Shown: positions 20,784 through 32,837, numbered from the stretch's first letter. The stretch: 64,000 nucleotides of DNA from Pseudomonadota bacterium (GCA_021815805.1 JAKAZQ010000011.1:1-64000), one strand, 5' to 3'. Translations and numbers: made by a program. The notes: a model not told the origin generated them from the sequence alone.

Positions 20784-22313
20784 TCAGGCGGTGGTCACGG
20801 GAATCTTGCCGATGTGCGCCTGCCACTGCGCCGGCCCCGTCTTGTGCAGCGACTCGCCGTGGGAGTCGACGGCCACCGTGACCGGCATGTCCTGCACCTC
20901 GAACTCGTACACCGCCTCCATGCCGAGCTCGGGGAAGGCGACCAGGCGTGAACTCCGGATCGCCTTGGACACCAGGTAGGCCGCGCCGCCCACCGCGATC
21001 AGGTAGGCGCTGCGGTGCTTGCGGATGGCGTCCAGCCCGGCCGGGCCGCGCTCGGCCTTGCCCACCATCGCCAGCAATCCGGTCTGCGCCAGCATGGTCT
21101 CGGTGAACTTGTCCATGCGCGTGGCCGTCGTCGGTCCGGCCGGTCCCACCACCTCGTCGCGCACCGGGTCCACGGGCCCGACGTAGTAGATCACGCGATT
21201 CGTGAAATCCACCGGCAGCGGCTCGCCCTTAGCCAGCATCGAGGTGATGCGCGCATGCGCCGCGTCGCGCCCGGTGAGCAGCTTGCCCGACAGCAGCAGG
21301 GTCTCGCCCGGCTTGAACGCCGCGACGTCGTCGCGCGTCAGCGTGTCCAGGTCCACGCGTCGGCTCTTCTGGGTATCGGCGGTCCACTGCACCTCCGGCC
21401 ACAGGTCCAGGCTGGGCGGCTCCAGGTACACCGGCCCCTGGCCGTCGAGCACGAAGTGGGCGTGGCGCGTGGCTGCGCAGTTCGGGATCATGGCCACCGG
21501 CAGGTTGGCGGCGTGGCACGGCCAATGGCGGATCTTCACGTCGAGCACCGTGGTCAGGCCGCCGAGCCCCTGCGCGCCGATGCCCAGCGCGTTCACTTTC
21601 TCGTACAACTCGATGCGCAGTTGCTCGAAGCGGTCGCGCGGCCCGCGGCTCAGCAGCTCGCTCATGTCGATGTCGTCCATCAGCGCCTGCTTGGCCATCA
21701 GCATGGCCTTTTCCGCGGTGCCGCCGATGCCGATGCCCAGCATGCCCGGCGGGCACCAGCCGGCGCCCATGGTCGGCACCGTCTTGAGCACCCAGTCGAC
21801 GATGCTGTCCGACGGGTTGAGCATGACGAACTTCGACTTGGCTTCGGAGCCGCCGCCCTTGGCCGCCACCTGGACGTCGACGCTGCGGCCCGGCACCAGT
21901 TCCACGTGCAGCACGGCAGGCGTGTTGTCGCGCGTGTTCTTGCGCTCGAACAGCGGGTCGGCCAGCACCGACGCGCGCAGCTTGTTGTCGGCGTTCAGGT
22001 AGCCGCGGCGCACACCCTCGTCGACGGCGTCCTGCAGCGTGCCGTCGAGGCCCTCGAAGCGCACGTCCATGCCGATGCGCAGGAACACGTTGACAATGCC
22101 GGTGTCCTGGCAGATCGGGCGGTGGCCGGTGGCGCACATGCGGCTGTTGGTGAGAATCTGCGCGATCGCGTCGCGCGCGGCCGGGCTCTGCTCGCGCTCG
22201 TAGGCGAGCGCGAGATGGCGGATGTAGTCGGCCGGGTGGTAGTAGCTGATGAACTGCAGCGCGGCGGCGATCGATTCCACCAGGTCTTCCTGGCGGATCA
22301 CGGTGCTGGCCAT
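20784..22313 (-). CDS. Class I fumarate hydratase
   Basis: 509 aa; CATGHRPICQDTGIVNVFLRIGMDVRF, PPGMLGIGIGGTAEKAM, YYVGPVDPVRDEVVGPAGPTTATRMDKFTE. Confidence 0.93.
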   Translation of the reverse strand: MASTVIRQEDLVESIAAALQFISYYHPADYIRHLALAYEREQSPAARDAIAQILTNSRMCATGHRPICQDTGIVNVFLRIGMDVRFEGLDGTLQDAVDEGVRRGYLNADNKLRASVLADPLFERKNTRDNTPAVLHVELVPGRSVDVQVAAKGGGSEAKSKFVMLNPSDSIVDWVLKTVPTMGAGWCPPGMLGIGIGGTAEKAMLMAKQALMDDIDMSELLSRGPRDRFEQLRIELYEKVNALGIGAQGLGGLTTVLDVKIRHWPCHAANLPVAMIPNCAATRHAHFVLDGQGPVYLEPPSLDLWPEVQWTADTQKSRRVDLDTLTRDDVAAFKPGETLLLSGKLLTGRDAAHARITSMLAKGEPLPVDFTNRVIYYVGPVDPVRDEVVGPAGPTTATRMDKFTETMLAQTGLLAMVGKAERGPAGLDAIRKHRSAYLIAVGGAAYLVSKAIRSSRLVAFPELGMEAVYEFEVQDMPVTVAVDSHGESLHKTGPAQWQAHIGKIPVTTA

Positions 22314-22410
22314 GGCGTGGTCTCCTGTGGGGGTGGTCTTTCAGGGTATCCCCCAATCTTAGGACGCCCACGCCGGCCGCGGGCATCTTTGCGGCCGCGC
22401 GCCCGCGACG

Positions 22411-23055
22411 TCAGGCCCTGTCGTGCGGCGGCGCGTGCTGGTTCATCAGGATGGTGCGGGTCATCACGCGGTCGGTCCAGGCGATGGCCAGCGCCGACAC
22501 CAGGAAGGTGATGTGGATCGCCGTCTGCGCCACCAGGGCCTTGACGCTGTAGGCGTCGGCGTTGAGGAAGGTGCGCAGCAGGTGGATCGACGAAATGCCG
22601 ATGATCGCCATCGCCAGCTTGACCTTGAGCACCGACGCGTTGACGTGGGACAGCCACTCCGGATGGTCCGGGTGGTATTCCAGGTAGGTGCGCGAGACGA
22701 AGGTCTCGTAGCCCCCGACGATGACCATGATCAGCAGGTTGGCGATCATCACGACGTCGATCAGGCTCAGCGCCACCAGCATGATGGTGGTCTCGCCCAG
22801 GTGCTGCGATGCCTCGCCGGCGCCGGCCGCGCCATGCACGGCCACCGCCTCGAGCAGGTGGTGCAGGGCCTGCGCGTTGCCCATGGCCGCGCCGACCAGG
22901 TTCAGCAGTTCGTTCCAGAAGTGCACCACGTACACGCCCAGCGCGACGATCAGGCCGACGTACAGCGGAAGCTGCAGCCAGCGGCTGAGGAACAGCATGC
23001 GGGCGATCGGCGGGATCGGGGCCCGGCGTGGCTCGGAGGCGGAGGGTGCTGGCAT
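22411..23055 (-). CDS. TIGR00645/UPF0114 (YqhA-like) integral membrane protein
   Basis: [29 protein letters not shown]...[23 protein letters not shown]...[18 protein letters not shown]. Confidence 0.85.
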   Translation of the reverse strand: MPAPSASEPRRAPIPPIARMLFLSRWLQLPLYVGLIVALGVYVVHFWNELLNLVGAAMGNAQALHHLLEAVAVHGAAGAGEASQHLGETTIMLVALSLIDVVMIANLLIMVIVGGYETFVSRTYLEYHPDHPEWLSHVNASVLKVKLAMAIIGISSIHLLRTFLNADAYSVKALVAQTAIHITFLVSALAIAWTDRVMTRTILMNQHAPPHDRA

Positions 23056-23186
23056 GGGCGCTGGGGCGGTGGGCTGGAGGGGGGGGCGGCGCGGGGCGCG
23101 GCGCGCGTCATCGATGTATCGAAATGTATCGGATCGCGCTGCGTCGACACATTGCTGCGTCGCGGTCGCATCGCGCGACGTCAGGG

Positions 23187-23227
23187 GGCTGTAAGAGCCG
23201 TGAGTACACAATCGGGGCTCTACAGCC
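23187..23227 (+). promoter_or_regulatory. Imperfect inverted repeat in the acs upstream region
   Basis: GGCTGTAAGAGCC ... GGCTCTACAGCC. Confidence 0.4.
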
Positions 23228-23307
23228 TGAAGCGGGCACGGCGGCGGCTTGCCCGCCGTCCGAGCCTTCCGCCTGGCCTGACAGCGGCCCATACTCTGGA
23301 GACAACC

Positions 23308-25290
<1,983 letters not shown>

Positions 25291-25329
25291 CGCATGCCGC
25301 CGGGGCGACGCCCCGGCGCGCGCGACAGG

Positions 25330-25353
25330 CCGGCCGCGAGGCCGGTTTTTTTT
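25330..25353 (+). terminator. Rho-independent terminator of acs
   Basis: CCGGCC-GCGA-GGCCGG followed by T8. Confidence 0.88.
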
Positions 25354-25378
25354 CGCTCAATCCTTTTTTCGCTCAATC
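25348..25378 (+). repeat. 16-bp tandem duplication spanning the arnD stop codon
   Basis: TTTTTTCGCTCAATC-C-TTTTTTCGCTCAATC. Confidence 0.9.
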
Positions 25379-26272
25379 GGGCGCCAGCGCCACCGCCAGG
25401 TGGCCGCTGCGCCCGGGCACCGTGCCCAGTCCGACGCGGCGCGCCGGCAGCTCGCGCAGGTCGAGCGTCGCCGCGTGTTCGGTCAGCGTGCCGATGCGCA
25501 GGCCGGCGTCGCGCCAACCCAGCAGCAATTGTTCGAACACCGGCGCGAACTGTCCGCCCTCGAGTTCGGCATGCAGCGTGTACACGTGGTCGCGTCCGTC
25601 CAGCGACAGGCGCAGCAGGTGCGCCGCGACGTTGCCGGCGTCGATCCCGTCGACCCCGATCAGTTCGTCCAGCGTCGGCAGCGTGGTCGGAAGCTGCGGC
25701 ACGTCGAGCACGCGGTCGCCCACGCGCGGCAGGAACGGCGCATCGCCGCGACCATCGGAGGCCACGCGAAAGCCGAGTTCCTGTTCGAGTTCGTAGGCGT
25801 GCTGGTTCATCTGCCAGCCCGCGGCGCCGTGCACCTCGGGGGCGCGCGCGAAGATCTCGCCGAAGCGCTGCACCGCGAGCTGCAGCTGGCGCAGTGTCCA
25901 GGCGCGGTCGCGGCGGGCCACGTAATCCTGCCACAGTACGTGGTCCCAGGTATGCACGCCGACCTCGTGGCCGGCGCGCGCCGTGGCGCGCATCGGTTCG
26001 GCCGCGCGGCGACCGATGTCGGGGCCGGGCAGCAGGGTGCCGTACAGCAGGGTCTTGAGCCCGTAGTTGCTGCCCACCGAGGTGCGACGGACCTTGGCCA
26101 GGAAGCCGGGCCGGAACACGCGCTTGAGGGCGCGCCCGGTGTGATCCGGGCCGAGACTGAACAGAAAGCTGGCGCGCAGTCGGTGGCGCGCCAGCATGCG
26201 CAGCAGCGCCGGCACCCCCTCGAGGGTGCCGCGCAGCGTGTCCACGTCGACCTTCAGGGTGATGCGGGGCAT
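25373..26272 (-). CDS. arnD: 4-deoxy-4-formamido-L-arabinose-phosphoundecaprenol deformylase
   Basis: LKVDVDTLRGTLEGVPALLRMLARH, GHEVGVHTWDHVLWQD, HGAAGWQMNQHAYELEQELGF; arn context. Confidence 0.93.
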   Translation of the reverse strand: MPRITLKVDVDTLRGTLEGVPALLRMLARHRLRASFLFSLGPDHTGRALKRVFRPGFLAKVRRTSVGSNYGLKTLLYGTLLPGPDIGRRAAEPMRATARAGHEVGVHTWDHVLWQDYVARRDRAWTLRQLQLAVQRFGEIFARAPEVHGAAGWQMNQHAYELEQELGFRVASDGRGDAPFLPRVGDRVLDVPQLPTTLPTLDELIGVDGIDAGNVAAHLLRLSLDGRDHVYTLHAELEGGQFAPVFEQLLLGWRDAGLRIGTLTEHAATLDLRELPARRVGLGTVPGRSGHLAVALAPD

Positions 26273-26296
26273 GATCAAGCGTTCCCGATCGCAGCC

Positions 26297-27352
26297 TCAG
26301 TTGCCGCCTTCGTCCATGAGCGCGCGCGCCTGCGCGATGTGGCCGCGGTAGGCCTCGAAGATCTTGCGCAACGCGGTGTCCATGTCGGTGCGCGGAGCCC
26401 AGTCCAGGTCGCGCATGGTGTTGTCGATCTTCGGCACGCGGTTGCGCACGTCCTGGTAGCCGGCGCCGTAGTAGGCGCCCGAGCTGGTTTCCACGAGCTG
26501 CACCTGGCGTGCGCTGTCGGCGTATTCGGGAAACTCGGCGGCCAGGCGCAGCATGCGTTCGGCGAGGTCGCGCACCGAATGGTTGTTGGCCGGATTGCCG
26601 ATGTTGTAGATGTTCCCGCTGGCCACTCCCGACGGATTCTCGATGATGCGCATCAGCGCGTCGATGCCGTCGTCGATGTCGGTGAAGGCGCGCTTTTGCA
26701 GCCCGCCGTCGACCAGGCTGATGTTCTCGCCGCGCACGATGTGGCCGAGGAACTGCGTGACCACGCGCGAGCTGCCCTCCTTGGCGGAGAAGATGGTGTC
26801 GAGTCCGGCGCCGATCCAGTTGAACGGGCGGAACAGCGTGTAGTCGAGGCCTTCCTGCTGGCCGTAGGCGGCGATGACCCGATCCATCAACTGCTTGGAG
26901 CAGGCGTAGATCCAGCGCGGCTTGTTGATCGGCCCGTACACCAGCGGCGAGGCTTCCGGATCGAACTCGGCGTCGGGGCTCATGCCGTAGACCTCGGAGG
27001 TCGACGGGAACACCAGGCGCTTGCGGTGCTTGACCGCCGCGCGCACGATCGGCAGGTTGGCCTCGAAGTCGAGTTCGAACACGCGCAGCGGCGCCTTCAC
27101 GTAGGTGGCCGGCGTGGCGATGGCCACCAGTGGAAGGATCACGTCGCACTTGCGCACGTGGTACTCGATCCATTCCCGGTTGATCGTGATGTCGCCCTCG
27201 AAAAAGCGGAACCGCGGGTTGCCCAGCAGGTCCTCGATGCGATCGGTGTTCATGTCCATGCCGTAGACCTGCCAGTCGGTGCTGCTCAGGATGCGCTTGG
27301 ACAGGTGGTGGCCGATGAAGCCGTTGACGCCGAGGATCAGGATCTTTTTCAT
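26297..27352 (-). CDS. UDP-glucuronate decarboxylase half of ArnA encoded as a separate gene
   Basis: MKKILILGVNGFIGHHLSKRILSSTDWQVYGMDMN, FPSTSEVYGM, KPRWIYACSKQLMDRVIAAYG, RPFNWIGAGLD. Confidence 0.93.
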   Translation of the reverse strand: MKKILILGVNGFIGHHLSKRILSSTDWQVYGMDMNTDRIEDLLGNPRFRFFEGDITINREWIEYHVRKCDVILPLVAIATPATYVKAPLRVFELDFEANLPIVRAAVKHRKRLVFPSTSEVYGMSPDAEFDPEASPLVYGPINKPRWIYACSKQLMDRVIAAYGQQEGLDYTLFRPFNWIGAGLDTIFSAKEGSSRVVTQFLGHIVRGENISLVDGGLQKRAFTDIDDGIDALMRIIENPSGVASGNIYNIGNPANNHSVRDLAERMLRLAAEFPEYADSARQVQLVETSSGAYYGAGYQDVRNRVPKIDNTMRDLDWAPRTDMDTALRKIFEAYRGHIAQARALMDEGGN

Positions 27353-28305
27353 GGTCGGGAGGGCACGAGTTGTGCGATGCGTTGCAATTCGAGGGCGAGG
27401 CCCGGCCGCGCGCTGTCCCAGACCTGCTGGAGATGCAGCACGCCACCGTCGCCGCAGCGCGCCAGCAGCGTGCCGGCGCAAAGGTACGGCCCGGGGCTCG
27501 CCGGCGCGCGCAGGTGCGCCGCCAGCGCCGGCCCGGCGATGCGCGCGCGCGCCACGATCAGGCGGCGGCCGCCGCTTTCGAAAAACGCGCCGGGATAGGG
27601 CGGAGCCACCGCGCGGATCAGGTTGTACACCTGCGCGGCGTTCTGGTTCCAGTCGATGCGCCCGTCCTCCGGGCGCCGGCCGCCGAAATAGCTTCCCTGC
27701 TCGAGCCGGTTGGGGCGTCGCGGCAGCTCGCCGCGCAGCAGCTGCGGCAGCACCTGCCACAGCGCGATCTCGGCGGCCACCGTGACCTTGTCGAACACCT
27801 CGCGCGCGGTGTCGTCGGGCAGGATCGGAACCGCCTGCTGCGCCACGATGTCGCCGGCGTCGGGCTTGTCCAGCATCAGGTGCAGCGTGGCGCCGCTTTC
27901 GCGTTCACCGTGCAGCACGGCCCAGTTCACCGGCGCGCGCCCGCGGTAGCGCGGCAGCAGCGAGCCGTGCATGTTCAGCGCCGCCACGCGTGCCGACTGC
28001 AGCAGTTGCGGCGCGAGCATGCGCCGGAAGTAGAACGAGAACAGGTAGTCGGGGCGCAGCGCCTGCACGCGCGCAATCTGCTCCGCGTCGAGCGCCTGGT
28101 CGACCAGCAGCAGCGGGATGCCGTACTCCGCGGCGACGTCGGCCACGCGCTCGAACCACAGGTTCTCGGCCGGATCGTCGGGATGCGTGACGACCAGTTC
28201 CACATGCATGCCGCCGGCCAGCAGCACGCGCAGGCAGCGCGCGCCGACGTTGTGGTAGGCGAACACCACCGCACGCATGGCCGATGCCGGAGGCGCGGCG
28301 CTCAT
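27349..28305 (-). CDS. UDP-L-Ara4N formyltransferase half of ArnA encoded as a separate gene
   Basis: MRAVVFAYHNVGARCLRVLLAGG, LNMHGSLLPRYRGRAPVNWAVLHGE; ATGA overlap with the next gene. Confidence 0.93.
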   Translation of the reverse strand: MSAAPPASAMRAVVFAYHNVGARCLRVLLAGGMHVELVVTHPDDPAENLWFERVADVAAEYGIPLLLVDQALDAEQIARVQALRPDYLFSFYFRRMLAPQLLQSARVAALNMHGSLLPRYRGRAPVNWAVLHGERESGATLHLMLDKPDAGDIVAQQAVPILPDDTAREVFDKVTVAAEIALWQVLPQLLRGELPRRPNRLEQGSYFGGRRPEDGRIDWNQNAAQVYNLIRAVAPPYPGAFFESGGRRLIVARARIAGPALAAHLRAPASPGPYLCAGTLLARCGDGGVLHLQQVWDSARPGLALELQRIAQLVPSRP

Positions 28306-29318
28306 GGCTGGCCCGGAGCGCGCACCCGCAGCGCGTCGCCGCCGTCGGACGCGATGCGCGGCGCGCCGGTGTCGTCGAGCACGGCCTGCACCACGTAGCG
28401 CGGGCGCCCGCGCACCTGCTCGTAGATGCGCCCGATGTACTCGCCGAGCAGGCCCATGCTGAACAGCAGCACGCCGAGCAGGCAGAAGGTGATGGCGAAC
28501 AGCGTGAACACGCCCTGCACCTGCGAGCCGAACAGCAGGCGGTCGATCATGAGCAGCAGGAACAGCGCGCCCGATGCCAGCGCCAGCGCGATGCCCAGGA
28601 ACGACATGAACTGCAGCGGGATCAGCGAAAAGCCGGTGACCAGGTCGAAGTTCAGGCGCACCAGCTTGAACAGCGAGTACTTCGACTCGCCGGCCGCGCG
28701 CTCCTCGTGAGCGACCTCGATCTCGGCCGGGTTCAGCGAGAAGGTGTAGGCCAGCGCCGGCACGAAGGTGTTGACCTCGTGACAGCGGTTGATGGTGTCG
28801 ACCACGTGGCGCCCGTAGGCGCGCAGCATGCAGCCCTGGTCGGTCATGCGCACGTGGGTGATGGTCTCGCGCAGCCGGTTCATCCAGCGGCTGGCGTGGC
28901 GCCGGAACCAGGTGTCCTGGCGCTGTCGCCGGATGCTGCCGACGTAGTCGTGGCCCTCGCGCATCTTGGCCACCAGGCGGGCGATTTCCTCGGGCGGGTT
29001 CTGCAGGTCGGCGTCGAGGGTGACGATGATCTCCCCGCGGCAATGCTCGAACCCGGCGAGGATGGCCATGTGCTGGCCGTAGTTGCCGTTGAACAGGATC
29101 ACCCGCGTCACGTCGGGACGCGCGCGCTGCTGCTCGGCCAGCAGCGCCGCCGAGCGGTCGCGGCTGCCGTCGTTGACGAACACGACTTCGTAGGCCTCGC
29201 CGAGGGCGTCGAGGGCCGGGTACAGGCGGGCGAACAGCGCGCCGAGCCCGTCCTGCTCGTTGTAGACGGGCACGACCACCGACAGCGCGACGCCGGAGGG
29301 GCTGGAAGACTGACTCAT
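28302..29318 (-). CDS. arnC: Undecaprenyl-phosphate 4-deoxy-4-formamido-L-arabinose transferase
   Basis: SVVVPVYNEQDGLGALFARL, LDADLQNPPEEI, two C-terminal TM segments, ATGA overlaps. Confidence 0.95.
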   Translation of the reverse strand: MSQSSSPSGVALSVVVPVYNEQDGLGALFARLYPALDALGEAYEVVFVNDGSRDRSAALLAEQQRARPDVTRVILFNGNYGQHMAILAGFEHCRGEIIVTLDADLQNPPEEIARLVAKMREGHDYVGSIRRQRQDTWFRRHASRWMNRLRETITHVRMTDQGCMLRAYGRHVVDTINRCHEVNTFVPALAYTFSLNPAEIEVAHEERAAGESKYSLFKLVRLNFDLVTGFSLIPLQFMSFLGIALALASGALFLLLMIDRLLFGSQVQGVFTLFAITFCLLGVLLFSMGLLGEYIGRIYEQVRGRPRYVVQAVLDDTGAPRIASDGGDALRVRAPGQP

Positions 29319-30475
29319 ACCCCGGATTCTCGCAGCACCGCGGAAAGGGCCTGCGCAACCCGCGGCACATCCGCGTCGCGCATGTCGGGGAACAGCGGCA
29401 GCGTGAGGATGCCCGAGCCCACGCGTTCGGCATGCGGGAAGTCGCCGGGCGCGAAGCCCAGCTTGCGGTACAGGCTGAACAGGTGGATCGGCGGATAGTG
29501 CACGCCGCTGCCGATGCCGCGCTGCTTCAGCGCCTGCATGACGTCGGCGCGCGGCACCTGCGGCGGCAGCACGACCTGGAACATGTGCCAGTTGGAGTCG
29601 GTCTCGTCGCGCGGCGGCAGCAGCACTCCGCGCGCCTCCAGCCCGAGCGCGTCGAAATGCGCGAAATAGGCCAGCGCGAGTTCGCGCCGGCGCGCGTTGA
29701 ACGCGTCGACCTGCTGCAGTTGGCCCCAGCCGACGCGCGCGGCCACGTCGGTCAGGTTGGCCTTGCCGCCGACCAGGTCGACGTCCATGCCGTCGACGCC
29801 GAAGCGGCGCACCCCCTGCAGGCGGTAGCGCTCGGCGAGCGCCGGATCGGCGTCCGGCGGGAGCACCAGGCAGCCGCCTTCGATGCTGGTGGCGTTCTTG
29901 TTGGGGTGGAAGCTGAACGACGCGTAGTCGCCGAAGGCGCCCACGCGACGCCCGCGCCAACGACTGCCGATGGCCTGCGCGGCATCCTCCAGCACGCGCA
30001 GTCCGTGGCGTTGCGCGAGCGCGTACAGCGCGTCGAGATCGCAGGGCAGGCCGGCCAGGTGCACCGGCAGCAGCACCCGCGTGCGCTCGCCGACGGCCGC
30101 CTCGACGCGCGCCGCGTCCAGGTTGCGCGTGCGCGGGTCGATGTCGACGAACACCGGACGCGCGCCCACCGCGAGGATCACGTTGGCGGTGGCCACCCAT
30201 GACAGCGGCGTGGTGATGACCTCGTCGCCCGGGCCCACGCCCATCATGCGCAACGCGATTTCCATGGTCACCGTGCCGGAGCTGAAGGCGCGCACCGTGC
30301 GCCCGCCGAAGTACTCCGACAACGCCTGCTCGAAGCGTGCGTTCCACGGGCCGGTGGTGATCCAGCCCGAGCGCAGCACCTCGACCACGCCGGCGATGGT
30401 CTGCTCGTCGATCGACGGGCGCGTGAAAGGCAGGAAATCGACGCTCGGGTCGCCGTGCGGGGAGGTCGCGGACAT
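29315..30475 (-). CDS. arnB: UDP-4-amino-4-deoxy-L-arabinose--oxoglutarate aminotransferase
   Basis: FLPFTRPSIDEQTIAGVVEVLRSGWITTGP, EDAAQAIGSRW, SFHPNKNATSIEGGCLV. Confidence 0.95.
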   Translation of the reverse strand: MSATSPHGDPSVDFLPFTRPSIDEQTIAGVVEVLRSGWITTGPWNARFEQALSEYFGGRTVRAFSSGTVTMEIALRMMGVGPGDEVITTPLSWVATANVILAVGARPVFVDIDPRTRNLDAARVEAAVGERTRVLLPVHLAGLPCDLDALYALAQRHGLRVLEDAAQAIGSRWRGRRVGAFGDYASFSFHPNKNATSIEGGCLVLPPDADPALAERYRLQGVRRFGVDGMDVDLVGGKANLTDVAARVGWGQLQQVDAFNARRRELALAYFAHFDALGLEARGVLLPPRDETDSNWHMFQVVLPPQVPRADVMQALKQRGIGSGVHYPPIHLFSLYRKLGFAPGDFPHAERVGSGILTLPLFPDMRDADVPRVAQALSAVLRESGV

Positions 30476-30485
30476 GGAGAATGCC

Positions 30486-30857
30486 TCAGGAACGTGCCAG
30501 CAGCACGACGCCGGCGATGATGATGGCGATGCCCAGCAGCTTGTGCAGGGTCAGGCTTTCGCCGAACAGCCACCACGCGGCGAACGCGGTGACCACGTAG
30601 CCGAGCGAGAGCATCGGGTAGGCAAGCGACACCTGCACGCGCGTCAGCGCGAGGATCCACACCACCACCGAGACCGCGTAGCAGGCCAGCCCGGCGAGGA
30701 TCTGCCACTGCGTGGCGAAGTGCAGGCCGGCGCGCAGGATATGGTCGGCGGTGAAGGAGAAGTGCCCGGCGGTGGCGGCTCCCGACTTGATCAGCAGTTG
30801 CGCGGCGGCGTTGAGCAGCACCCCGGTGAGCACGAGGGCGAAGGCCACGGGGGTCAT
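30486..30857 (-). CDS. SMR/EamA-type small membrane protein, ArnE/F-like flippase subunit
   Basis: 124 aa, four TM segments, VQVSLAYPMLSLGYVVTAFAAWWLFGESLTLHKLLGIAIIIAGVVLL; inside the arn operon. Confidence 0.85.
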   Translation of the reverse strand: MTPVAFALVLTGVLLNAAAQLLIKSGAATAGHFSFTADHILRAGLHFATQWQILAGLACYAVSVVVWILALTRVQVSLAYPMLSLGYVVTAFAAWWLFGESLTLHKLLGIAIIIAGVVLLARS

Positions 30858-32668
30858 GGGCGAGGCTCCTTGGAGGCGGCGGGCGAGGTCGGGGATGGTG
30901 CATTCCACGCCGCGGGAAGACGTGCGCGCGCGTGCCGCGCCGTCGCGCCGTAATCCTGGTCGGGGCGCGCCACGACCACGTAGCGCGGCGTGCGGTCGAT
31001 GACCAGCAGCGGCAGATGCAGGGCGCGCAAGGCCGGCAGCGTGCCCGCGGGCATGAAGGCCAGCGGCAGCCGGTCGGCGCGCCAGCGCGCGGCGAAGTCG
31101 CGCAGCGACGGCACCCAGCGCGCGGGCTGCTGGCGGATGCCGAAATCGAGTTCCCCGCGGTAGTTCACCACCGTGACCTCGCGCCGCAGGTAGAAGGGCA
31201 GGGTCTGGTCGTAGGTGTCGACGGTGTAGAACGGCTGCCCCGCGCGCAGCCATGGCCGGATGGCGGCCACCACGTCGCGCGTGGATGCGGTACGGCCGAG
31301 GATCTGGAAGGACTGCGTGGCCACCGTGAGACCGACGACCATGCAGCCGGCCAGGCTGAGCACCGCCAGGCTGCGCCGCCCGCGGCGCTCCAGGCGCCAT
31401 GCCGCCACGGCGCCGGCCAGGCTCAGCGCGGCGCTGATCTCCAGCCACCAGCCGTAGCGCTGGTACAGCGCGCCCGGGGTCACGGCATTGCCGGCGCGCC
31501 ACAGCTGGGTGAAGCCGATGCCGGCGGCGACGCTGAGCAGGGCCCACAGCGCGAACTGCCAGCCGAGTGCCCGCCGTGGCGCGCGCGCGAGGTATTCGCC
31601 GAGCAGCAGCGCCAGCGCCGGGAACATCGGCAGCACGTACGACGGCAGCTTGGAATGCGAAGCGCTGAAAAACCCGAAAATGAACACCGCCCAGATCAGC
31701 AGCACGCGCCGCGTGCGCAGCGACTGCGCGGTCTCGTCGCGCGTCGGCAGCGCGGCGCGGCGCGCGCTGCGCGCCAGCGCCGGGAACAGCGCGCCGAGCC
31801 ACGGCATGATGCCCAGCAGCACGATCGGGATGAAGTAGTACCAGGGCCCCGGGCGCGACAGGTCGGGCGTGGCGAAGCGGTCGAACTGCTGATAGATGAA
31901 ATAGAAATCGAAAAAGTCCGGGTTCCGCAGTTGCACCAGTACGTGCCAGGGCAGCGCGACGGCCAGCAGCACGGCCAGCCCGGGCAGGATGTGCAGGCGG
32001 CGCCACAACCCCCAGTCGCGGCTCCACAGCGTGTAGAGCACCAGGGTCATGCCGGGAAAGGCCAGGCCGATCAGTCCCTTGGACAGCAGGGACAAGCCCA
32101 TGAACCCCCAGCAGGCGAGCATCCAGGCGCGCTGCTTGCTCCGGCCGATGTCGTCGCGCTGCGCGAGCAGGAAGCTCAGCAGGCTGCCGCCGAGGCAGGT
32201 CGAGACGCCCATGTCCAGCGTGTTGATGTGGCCCATCGCCAGCCAGTACACGCAGCTCGCCAGCACCGCGCCGGCATACAGCCCGACGCGGCGCCCCCAC
32301 AGCAGGCTTGCGGCCACGGCGGTGAAAAGGATGCCGGCCAGGCCGGTGAGTCCGCTCCACAGCCGCGCCTGCCACTGGCCGATGCCGAACAGCTCGTAGC
32401 TGGCGGCCGTGGCCCAGTACTGCAGGGGGGGTTTTTCGAAATACTTGAAGCCGTCCAGGCGCGGCGTCACCCAGTCGCCGGTGGCCACCATCTCGCGCGG
32501 GATCTCGGCGTAGCGGCCCTCGTCCGTGGGCACGAGATCGCGCAGGCCGAGCACGCCCAGCCACAGCACGCTCAGCACGATGCCCAGCAGCAGCAGGGCG
32601 CGCCGCGAGGGCAGCGGGTCGTGCGAGCCCTCGGGGGCACAACGGTCGTCGTCGGGAATCTGGGTCAC
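30854..32668 (-). CDS. arnT: Lipid A 4-amino-4-deoxy-L-arabinose transferase (GT83); GTG start proposed, ATG at 32806 is the alternative
   Basis: DLVPTDEGRYAEIPREMVATGDWVTPRLDGFKYFEKPPLQYW; GMTLVLYTLW; multiple TM segments. Confidence 0.93.
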   Translation of the reverse strand: MTQIPDDDRCAPEGSHDPLPSRRALLLLGIVLSVLWLGVLGLRDLVPTDEGRYAEIPREMVATGDWVTPRLDGFKYFEKPPLQYWATAASYELFGIGQWQARLWSGLTGLAGILFTAVAASLLWGRRVGLYAGAVLASCVYWLAMGHINTLDMGVSTCLGGSLLSFLLAQRDDIGRSKQRAWMLACWGFMGLSLLSKGLIGLAFPGMTLVLYTLWSRDWGLWRRLHILPGLAVLLAVALPWHVLVQLRNPDFFDFYFIYQQFDRFATPDLSRPGPWYYFIPIVLLGIMPWLGALFPALARSARRAALPTRDETAQSLRTRRVLLIWAVFIFGFFSASHSKLPSYVLPMFPALALLLGEYLARAPRRALGWQFALWALLSVAAGIGFTQLWRAGNAVTPGALYQRYGWWLEISAALSLAGAVAAWRLERRGRRSLAVLSLAGCMVVGLTVATQSFQILGRTASTRDVVAAIRPWLRAGQPFYTVDTYDQTLPFYLRREVTVVNYRGELDFGIRQQPARWVPSLRDFAARWRADRLPLAFMPAGTLPALRALHLPLLVIDRTPRYVVVARPDQDYGATARHARARLPAAWNAPSPTSPAASKEPRP

Positions 32669-32837
32669 GGCAGGGTATGCGGCCCCGGCAGGGCTGCCAC
32701 GCAGGGCTCTGGCTGGGCTCGGTTGCACGGCCGGCAGCCCGGCGCACCGCAGGCATGCGGACGCTCCCGGCGCGACAACGGCCGTCACGGCGATGCCCGC
32801 GAGCATTGTAGCGGCCGCCCGCGCGGCCGCCGGTGCT

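Noticed and set aside
26297-28305. arnA broken by a frameshift
   Set aside because: Both halves are full length with their own starts and a 4-bp ATGA overlap like the rest of the operon; a natural split, not a pseudogene
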